Shown here: positions 1 through 4,661 of the stretch, piece by piece
Position numbering within the stretch: the first letter of the stretch is position 1
Layout: each line of letters opens with the position of its first letter
NCBI GenBank assembly: GCA_900539115.1
Contig: UQAQ01000064.1
Coordinates: forward strand, 1-6,996
Length of the DNA stretch: 6,996 bases
Direction: 5' to 3'
Source: an uncultured Roseburia sp.
Lineage (GTDB): Bacteria > Bacillota > Clostridia > Lachnospirales > Lachnospiraceae
Made by a program: the position numbers and the translations under genes
The notes under the pieces: model-generated
What the model saw: the letters and a program-made list of their open reading frames with translations, nothing else
Databases searched by the model: none
Told to the model about the DNA's origin: nothing

Positions 1-80
1 GCGTCTTTAGACGCAGGCAGGGAACAGCGGCTTATAGCCGCAGAACAAACCACCGGCTAAGCCGGTGGTCATGATTTATT
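1..80 (+). mobile_element. Probable right end of an IS200/IS605-type (TnpB) element, truncated by the window edge
   Basis: Three perfect hairpins follow each other closely. GCGTCT/AGACGC is at 1-14, GCGGCT/AGCCGC at 27-41, and a 9-bp stem ACCACCGGC/GCCGGTGGT at 49-69 with loop TAA. They are linked by short purine-rich spacers, and AT-rich DNA follows. Closely spaced, short-looped hairpins next to an AT-rich boundary are typical of the subterminal ends of IS200/IS605 elements. In TnpB-bearing elements the same region encodes the 3' scaffold of the omega (guide) RNA. I infer this identity from architecture and general resemblance; no transposase sequence is in view and the exact cleavage site cannot be placed. 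The last hairpin followed by a T-rich stretch (71-93) could instead, or also, terminate transcription of whatever lies to the left. Confidence 0.5.
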
Positions 81-140
81 TTTACGTTTTCTTTATAAAA
101 GTTTATGAGTGATGTAATTTTATTCTTGGTGCGAATCCGT

Positions 141-146
141 TATAAT
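141..146 (+). promoter_or_regulatory. Possible -10 box for the small membrane protein gene
   Basis: A perfect TATAAT lies 69 bases before the start codon at 216. No convincing -35 box sits 16-18 bases upstream; the region is simply T-rich (118-124). This is a plausible but weak promoter call. Confidence 0.3.
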
Positions 147-215
147 GTTAATTGTGTGTTTGTAGGAAATGTCTGTAAACAGGAAAAAGTATTTGGATAG
201 GAGAATGTTAACATT

Positions 216-521
216 ATGGATAGAAAGGAAACGGAGATTAAAGAGCGAGTATATGAGTGGTTAAATACGACAGCACTTTGGCAGAAGATTCTTTGTTTTT
301 TACAGATTATTTTATCCGCAGTTATCGTAGTGTTTGCCTTTATGGGGTTAAATGATATCGTACCGATCTTCACGACGAATGCAGTAGATTTGGTTTTGCT
401 GGCAGTATTGTTTGTAATCAGTGGTGTTCGACTTTTCCCGGAGAAAAAACTGTGTACTTATATTTATTTTGGCGTCGCTGTACTGATGCTTGGTATTTTG
501 GCAGTTGGTTTTATGTTATGA
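216..521 (+). CDS. Small three-segment membrane protein of unknown function
   Basis: I do not recognise this 101-residue protein. It begins with a charged, soluble stretch (residues 1-23, rich in K, E and R). Three hydrophobic segments follow at about 25-46, 57-74 and 82-101, the last running to the C-terminus. A short basic loop (PEKK, residues 75-78) separates the second and third. There is no obvious signal peptide cleavage site or catalytic motif, so it is most likely an integral inner-membrane protein. The start at 216 is preceded by AGGAGA at 199-204, a rather long 11-base spacing. The gene stands alone: it ends 151 bases before acpP, which has its own promoter, and it is downstream of a probable mobile-element end. 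The hydrophobic periodicity and ribosome binding site make it a credible gene, but no function can be assigned. Confidence 0.65.
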   Translation: MDRKETEIKERVYEWLNTTALWQKILCFLQIILSAVIVVFAFMGLNDIVPIFTTNAVDLVLLAVLFVISGVRLFPEKKLCTYIYFGVAVLMLGILAVGFML

Positions 522-555
522 CGTAATTCGTTGTAGTAAATTCTGATGAGAAAAC

Positions 556-584
556 TTGACAATTTGTATAAGATAGGATAAAAT
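556..584 (+). promoter_or_regulatory. Sigma-A promoter of the fab cluster
   Basis: TTGACA at 556-561 and TAAAAT at 579-584 are separated by exactly 17 bases, which is a near-consensus housekeeping promoter. Transcription should begin around 591 and leave a leader of about 80 bases before acpP. I looked for a FapR-type operator (TTAGTACCT-like inverted repeat) over the promoter and saw none. Confidence 0.75.
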
Positions 585-610
585 ACTGATATCTCATGTA
601 ATTGAGTAAA

Positions 611-666
611 AATTTGAAATTAATATTACCCCGCAAAAAGATAAGGCGGGCGAGAAAAAAGGAGAA
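611..666 (+). promoter_or_regulatory. acpP leader: small palindrome, GC-rich hairpin and ribosome binding site
   Basis: Within the predicted transcript leader there is a perfect odd palindrome, AATTTGAAATT, at 611-621. A 5-bp GC stem follows, CCCGC (630-634) with GCGGG (646-650), around an 11-base purine-rich loop. The strong site AAAGGAG at 658-664 then sits 8 bases before the acpP ATG. The palindrome vaguely resembles the TTTGA/TCAAA half-sites of FabT-like MarR regulators but is not a clear match. The hairpin is short and may simply space the ribosome binding site. Confidence 0.35.
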
Positions 667-672
667 ATAGTC

Positions 673-903
673 ATGTTAGAAAAAATGCAGGAACTTATCG
701 CAGATCAGTTGAGCGTTGATGCAGACAGCATCACGGAAGCATCTTCTTTCAAAGATGATTTGGGAGCAGATTCATTGGATCTTTATGAATTGATCATGGC
801 TCTTGAAGAAGAGTATGATGTTGAGATTCCTACAGATGATTTGGAAAGCATTAATACTGTAGGTGATGTAATTAACTTCTTGAAAGAAAAAGGTGTAGAA
901 TAA
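673..903 (+). CDS. acpP: Acyl carrier protein
   Basis: This 76-residue acidic protein has the normal acyl carrier protein length. The signature GADSLDL places the phosphopantetheine attachment serine at Ser34. Helix II follows (about 34-49, ELIMALEEEYDVEIP), and the C-terminal NTVGDVINFLKEK helix is standard. In the cytoplasm the holo-protein carries growing acyl chains as thioesters between the enzymes encoded downstream. It must first be modified by a holo-ACP synthase, which is not in this window. The start is fixed by AAAGGAG 8 bases upstream and by the usual family N-terminus. It is the first gene after the fab promoter. It is followed by a 180-base spacer before fabD, whereas many Clostridia have fabK at this point. 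Confidence 0.97.
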   Translation: MLEKMQELIADQLSVDADSITEASSFKDDLGADSLDLYELIMALEEEYDVEIPTDDLESINTVGDVINFLKEKGVE

Positions 904-935
904 TTACATCCAAAATACTGTGACTAACAAATGTG

Positions 936-1038
936 AATGGTGTGGTTGCCAGTTTTGTCAGAGGACAGAATTGTCAGCCACCATTTCAAAATATGGGCTT
1001 ATTTTGACACCATCAGCGAAAGAAAAGGCTCCTGGTGT
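936..1038 (+). promoter_or_regulatory. Structured intergenic segment with competing hairpins, candidate cis-regulatory RNA of fabD
   Basis: Read as RNA, 936-985 folds into one long arm. AATGG (936-940) pairs with CCATT (981-985), and TGGTTG (943-948) with CAGCCA (975-980) including one G-U. TTTTGTC (953-959) pairs with GACAGAA (964-970), also with one G-U, capped by AGAG. A second hairpin pairs ACACCA (1007-1012) with TGGTGT (1033-1038), reinforced inside by AGC/GCT. In addition, ATGGTGT (937-943) is perfectly complementary to ACACCAT (1007-1013), so the two local hairpins compete with a long-range pairing. The fabD ribosome binding site lies 35 bases further on. This is the layout expected of an attenuator or translational switch, but the call rests on hand-drawn pairings alone. 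A small degenerate repeat element is the alternative. Confidence 0.4.
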
Positions 1039-1083
1039 TTAAGTTGTGTTATTTTGTTATCATTACATGGAATGGAGGAAAAG

Positions 1084-2016
1084 ATGGGTAAGATTGCATT
1101 TGTATTTCCGGGACAAGGTGCCCAGAAAGTTGGTATGGGAAAAGAGTTTTATGAGACTTCTCCGATTGCAAAAGAGATTTTTGATAAGGCAAGTGAAGCT
1201 GTTGAGCTGGACTTGAAAGCACTGTGCTTTGAGGAAAATGACGACATTAATATTACAGAATATACACAGGTTGCGCTTCTTACAACAAGCGTGGCTATCA
1301 TGGAAGTGTTGAAAGACCGTGGGATTAAACCGGACGTAGCAGCAGGTCTCAGTCTGGGCGAATATTGTGCTCTGGTAGCAGCAAATTCGATGAATTATAT
1401 CGATGCGGCAAAAGCTGTCCGTAAGCGAGGTATTTATATGCAGGAAGAAGTTCCTGCCGGCGTAGGCGGTATGGCTGCGATCATGGGACTTGAGAGTACA
1501 GAGATTGAAAAAGCAATCGCGGATATTCCACAGGTTCAGGTGGCAAATTACAATTGTCCGGGACAGATCGTTATTTCAGGAAAGAAAGAATCTGTAGAGC
1601 AGGGCGCAGAAAAATGTAAAGAGGCAGGCGCAAGACGTGCTGTTATGCTTAATGTAAGCGGTCCGTTTCATTCTGACCTTTTAAAAGGAGCAGGAGAGAA
1701 ACTCGAAAAAGTTTTGGATACGATTGAAATCAATGAGCCGCAGATTCCATATGTGGCAAATGTAAATGCTTCTTACATAACGAAACAAGAAGACATCAAG
1801 CCATTGCTTGTAAAACAGGTATCTTCTTCTGTCCGCTGGCAGCAGTCCGTGGAAACCATGGTAGAAGATGGCGTCGACACATTTATTGAATTGGGACCTG
1901 GCAGAACACTTGCCGGTTTTAATAAAAAAATTGGAAAAGCCATTGGAAAAGAATTGACGACTTACAGCGTCGGAACAATGGAAGAATTAGAAGCAGTTGT
2001 AGCAGCACTTAGTTAA
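1084..2016 (+). CDS. fabD: Malonyl-CoA:ACP transacylase
   Basis: The 310-residue product matches the usual FabD length. It transfers malonyl from malonyl-CoA to acyl carrier protein, supplying the extender for fatty acid elongation in the cytoplasm. Visible hallmarks are the N-terminal FPGQGAQ with the oxyanion-hole Gln11, the nucleophile motif GLSLGE with Ser90, Arg115 for the malonyl carboxylate, the catalytic SGPFHS with His196, and the C-terminal ELGPGRTL motif. The start at 1084 is chosen because GGAGG (1074-1078) lies 5 bases upstream and the protein then begins MGKIAFVFPGQG as the family does. The frame is open back to an ATG at 937, but that would add 49 unrelated residues across the structured spacer. 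fabG follows after 13 bases, so the two are almost certainly co-transcribed. Confidence 0.96.
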   Translation: MGKIAFVFPGQGAQKVGMGKEFYETSPIAKEIFDKASEAVELDLKALCFEENDDINITEYTQVALLTTSVAIMEVLKDRGIKPDVAAGLSLGEYCALVAANSMNYIDAAKAVRKRGIYMQEEVPAGVGGMAAIMGLESTEIEKAIADIPQVQVANYNCPGQIVISGKKESVEQGAEKCKEAGARRAVMLNVSGPFHSDLLKGAGEKLEKVLDTIEINEPQIPYVANVNASYITKQEDIKPLLVKQVSSSVRWQQSVETMVEDGVDTFIELGPGRTLAGFNKKIGKAIGKELTTYSVGTMEELEAVVAALS

Positions 2017-2029
2017 GAAAGGAAACCTT

Positions 2030-2773
2030 ATGTTATTAGAAAATAAGATTGCCGTAGTGACCGGAGCCGGACGAGGAATTGGACGAGGAATCGCTCTTGC
2101 ATTGGCAAGAGAGGGTGCGATGGTTGTTGTAAATTACAATGGCTCGAAAGAACGTGCAGAAGAAGTAGTCCGCACGATTGAAGAAGCTGGCGGAAAAGCG
2201 GCAGCGATTCAGTGCAACATTAGTGATTTTGAGGCGGCAAAGGAATTTTTTGCCAATGTGGTAAAAGAATACGGTAAGATCGATATCCTTGTCAACAATG
2301 CCGGAATCACAAAAGACAATTTGATGATGAAAATGTCAGAAGAGGAGTTCCAGAGTGTTATTCAGACAAATCTCGCTGGTACATTCCACGGGGTAAAATT
2401 TGTTACCCGTCCAATGATGAAACAGAGACAGGGACGTATTATCAACATTGCTTCTGTATCGGGAGTGATCGGAAATATGGGACAGGCAAACTATTCTGCT
2501 TCCAAGGCCGGAGTGATTGGGCTTACCAAGGCAGCAGCCAAAGAACTGGCATCTCGTAACATTACGGTAAATGCAGTGGCACCGGGATTTGTAGCGACAG
2601 AAATGACAGATGTTCTTTCGGATTCTGTGAAAGAGGCAGCTGTAGCGACGATTCCATTGGGACGTTTTGGAGAAGTAGAGGACATTGCGGAAACCGTTGT
2701 CTTTTTGGCATCGGATAAAGCCAAATACATCACCGGCCAGGTAATCTGTGTCGATGGCGGCATCGCGATCTAA
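2030..2773 (+). CDS. fabG: 3-ketoacyl-ACP reductase
   Basis: A 247-residue classical short-chain dehydrogenase of normal FabG length. It reduces 3-ketoacyl-ACP to (R)-3-hydroxyacyl-ACP, usually with NADPH and as a tetramer. The Rossmann cofactor motif TGAGRGIG is at residues 11-18 and NNAG at 89-92. The catalytic tetrad is Asn114, Ser142 (in ASVSG), Tyr155 and Lys159 (in NYSASK). PG at 185-186 and the C-terminal GQVICVDGG are family signatures. The strong FabG-like stretch GNMGQANYSASKAG separates it from general sugar or steroid dehydrogenases, and the position between fabD and fabF settles the assignment. The ribosome binding site AAGGAAA (2019-2025) begins 3 bases after the fabD stop. Confidence 0.95.
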   Translation: MLLENKIAVVTGAGRGIGRGIALALAREGAMVVVNYNGSKERAEEVVRTIEEAGGKAAAIQCNISDFEAAKEFFANVVKEYGKIDILVNNAGITKDNLMMKMSEEEFQSVIQTNLAGTFHGVKFVTRPMMKQRQGRIINIASVSGVIGNMGQANYSASKAGVIGLTKAAAKELASRNITVNAVAPGFVATEMTDVLSDSVKEAAVATIPLGRFGEVEDIAETVVFLASDKAKYITGQVICVDGGIAI

Positions 2774-2796
2774 AATTATTCTAGGAGGATTATTTC

Positions 2797-4038
2797 ATGA
2801 GTAGAAGAGTAGTCATCACGGGAATGGGAGCTATCACTCCGATTGGAAATACCGTGGACGAATTTTGGAGTAACATTAAAAAAGGCGTTGTGGGAATCGG
2901 ACCGATCACGCAGATCGATACGACGGATTATAAAGCAAAGCTGGCAGCGGAAGTAAAGGATTTTGATCCGAAAGAACATATGGATCCAAAGTCAGCACGT
3001 CGTATGGAACGTTTTGCACAGTTTGCCGTAGCTGCATCCAAGCAGGCACTCGAAGACAGTGAACTGGATCTGGAAAAAGAAGATCCGTTTATGGTCGGCG
3101 TCAGTGTAGGATGTGGTATCGGAAGTCTCCAGTGTATGGAGCGCGAGTACAAGAAACTGCTTGACAAGGGACCAAATCGTGTATCTCCTTTGATGATTCC
3201 GATGCTGATCTCCAACATTGCCGCAGGAAACATAGCAATTCAGCTGGGATTAAAAGGTAAAAATATTAATATCGTAACGGCATGCGCAACCGGAAATCAC
3301 AATATCGGGGAAGCATTCCGTTCGATTCAATATGGCGAAGCGGACGTTATGGTTGCCGGTGGTGCAGAAGCTGCGATCACCGAACTTGGCGTGGCAGGAT
3401 TCACCAGCATGACAGCGTTGTCATTGTCAACGGATCCGATGAAAGCTTCGATCCCATTTGACATCAACCGCAATGGTTTTGTTATGGGTGAGGGTGCCGG
3501 TATTCTTGTTATGGAAGAATTAGAGCACGCAAAGAAACGTGGAGCCAAGATTTATGCGGAAATTGTAGGATATGGTGCGACAAACGATGCTTATCATATC
3601 ACTTCCCCGGCAGAAGATGGAAGCGGTGCAGCAAAAGCTATCGAATTTGCGATGAAAGATGCCGGCGTAAAACCGGAAGAAATCGATTATATTAATGCAC
3701 ATGGAACCAGCACACATATGAATGATATGTTTGAGACAAGAGCGATCAAACTGGCTCTTGGCGAAGAGGCTGCTTATCATTGTAAAGTAAGTTCTACAAA
3801 ATCCATGGTAGGACATCTTCTTGGTGCTGCCGGTGGTGTAGAATCGATCGCAAGTATCAAATCCATCATGGACAATTATGTACATGTCAATGCCGGATTG
3901 ACAGATCCGGATCCGGAATGTGATCTTGACTGTGTCAAAGACCATGGAATTGATATGGAAGTGAATACGGTTCTCAGTAATTCACTTGGATTTGGTGGAC
4001 ATAATGCATCTTTAATCTTTAAAAGTTTTAATGAATAA
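2797..4038 (+). CDS. fabF: 3-ketoacyl-ACP synthase II
   Basis: A 413-residue thiolase-fold condensing enzyme, the typical FabF length. It carries out decarboxylative condensation of malonyl-ACP with an ACP-bound acyl chain, elongating it by two carbons. The Cys-His-His triad is complete: Cys163 in TACATG, His302 in AHGTST and His340 in KSMVGHLLGAAG. The C-terminal LGFGGHN loop is intact. The Cys-His-His set excludes FabH, which has Cys-His-Asn; FabF is favoured over FabB by length and by Firmicutes practice. The stretch after the first histidine reads GTSTHMND, where many homologues have GTSTP; this may be a lineage trait. The start has an ideal AGGAGG (2783-2788) 8 bases upstream, and the gene follows fabG by 23 bases. 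A stem-loop lies just downstream. Confidence 0.96.
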   Translation: MSRRVVITGMGAITPIGNTVDEFWSNIKKGVVGIGPITQIDTTDYKAKLAAEVKDFDPKEHMDPKSARRMERFAQFAVAASKQALEDSELDLEKEDPFMVGVSVGCGIGSLQCMEREYKKLLDKGPNRVSPLMIPMLISNIAAGNIAIQLGLKGKNINIVTACATGNHNIGEAFRSIQYGEADVMVAGGAEAAITELGVAGFTSMTALSLSTDPMKASIPFDINRNGFVMGEGAGILVMEELEHAKKRGAKIYAEIVGYGATNDAYHITSPAEDGSGAAKAIEFAMKDAGVKPEEIDYINAHGTSTHMNDMFETRAIKLALGEEAAYHCKVSSTKSMVGHLLGAAGGVESIASIKSIMDNYVHVNAGLTDPDPECDLDCVKDHGIDMEVNTVLSNSLGFGGHNASLIFKSFNE

Positions 4039-4046
4039 TAATCTCA

Positions 4047-4089
4047 AAAAGCGCGGGAAGATAGGGTGTTGATAGGTTCCCGCGCTTTT
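4047..4089 (+). terminator. 13-bp stem-loop between fabF and fabZ, partial terminator or attenuator
   Basis: AAAAGCGCGGGAA (4047-4059) is perfectly complementary to TTCCCGCGCTTTT (4077-4089). The loop is 17 bases and contains GATAGG twice. The GC-rich stem begins 8 bases after the fabF stop codon, as intrinsic terminators do. The T-tract is only four bases and is itself paired, followed by AGGAT, and the loop is large, so termination may be incomplete. It could also act as an RNA processing or stability element that sets the fabZ level below that of the upstream genes. No clear promoter is visible between it and fabZ, which suggests read-through is needed. Confidence 0.6.
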
Positions 4090-4152
4090 AGGATAGAATT
4101 CCCACTTGTAAGTTATGAAAAAATATGTTATACAGATATGGAGGACAAAAAT

Positions 4153-4578
4153 ATGTTGCTAGATGTAAATGGTATTAAAGAGATTATACCGCATCGCTAT
4201 CCTTTTTTGCTCGTTGACTGCATCGAAGAGATGGAACCGGGAGTAAAAGCTGTTGGATACAAAAATGTAACCGTTAATGAACCGTTTTTCCAGGGACATT
4301 TTCCGCAGCAGCCGGTTATGCCGGGGGTTTTGATCGTGGAAGCATTGGCACAGGTAGGTGCAGTAGCAGTTCTCAGTCTGCCTGAAAATAAAGGAAAACT
4401 TGCTTTTTTCGGTGGAATCGATAAAGCAAAATTCCGCAAACAGGTAGTGCCGGGAGACCGCCTTCGCTTAGAGACTGAGATTATCAAATGCAAAGGTCCG
4501 ATGGGCGTTGGAAAAGCTACAGCCACAGTAGATGGCAAGGTTGCCTGTGAAGCGGAGATCAAATTTATGATTGGATAA
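4153..4578 (+). CDS. fabZ: 3-hydroxyacyl-ACP dehydratase
   Basis: A 141-residue hot-dog-fold dehydratase, near the usual FabZ length. It removes water from (R)-3-hydroxyacyl-ACP to give trans-2-enoyl-ACP. The N-terminal EIIPHRYPFLLVD and the core FQGHFPQQPVMPGVLIVEALAQ contain the catalytic pair His49 and Glu63. FFGGIDKAKFRKQVVPGD follows as in the family. The start at 4153 is chosen because TGGAGGA (4139-4145) sits about 8 bases upstream and the product then begins directly before the conserved N-terminus. The frame is open upstream to a GTG at 4066, but that start lies inside the stem-loop and adds unrelated residues. In many Clostridia accB separates fabF from fabZ and accC follows fabZ; neither is present here. 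FabA-type isomerase activity cannot be judged from sequence alone. Confidence 0.95.
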   Translation: MLLDVNGIKEIIPHRYPFLLVDCIEEMEPGVKAVGYKNVTVNEPFFQGHFPQQPVMPGVLIVEALAQVGAVAVLSLPENKGKLAFFGGIDKAKFRKQVVPGDRLRLETEIIKCKGPMGVGKATATVDGKVACEAEIKFMIG

Positions 4579-4581
4579 CTG

Positions 4582-4635
4582 ATGACAGGGTATAATGAAA
4601 TAATACTGTCACGGGAAACAGAAACATGTTTTTTT
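4582..4635 (+). promoter_or_regulatory. fabZ-pflB spacer: inverted repeat, -10-like box and T-run
   Basis: TGACAG (4583-4588) and CTGTCA (4606-4611) form an inverted repeat around TATAAT (4591-4596), a perfect -10 box without a good -35 at normal spacing (TTGGAT at 4571-4576 is only 14 bases away). Downstream, AAACA (4616-4620) can pair with TGTTT (4627-4631) ahead of a run of seven T (4629-4635), a weak terminator-like arrangement. The palindrome AAACATGTTT is at 4622-4631. These signs fit either a pflB promoter with an operator, or the end of the fab transcript, but none is decisive. No Rex-type TTGTGAAA...TTTCACAA site is visible. Confidence 0.35.
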
Positions 4636-4661
4636 AGAAGAAAATATTATGGAGGCCTATG

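Noticed and set aside
1004..1009. Perfect TTGACA in the acpP-fabD spacer as a promoter for fabD
   Set aside because: No -10-like sequence occurs 16-18 bases downstream (the region reads GGCTCC), and the bases are better explained as part of the second hairpin arm.
937..1083. In-frame N-terminal extension of fabD by 49 codons
   Set aside because: The added residues match nothing in the family, there is no ribosome binding site before 937, and GGAGG at 1074-1078 with the conserved MGKIAFVFPGQG start supports 1084.
4066..4152. GTG start extending fabZ by 29 codons
   Set aside because: It begins inside the loop of the stem-loop at 4047-4089. The good ribosome binding site at 4139-4145 and the family N-terminus support the ATG at 4153.
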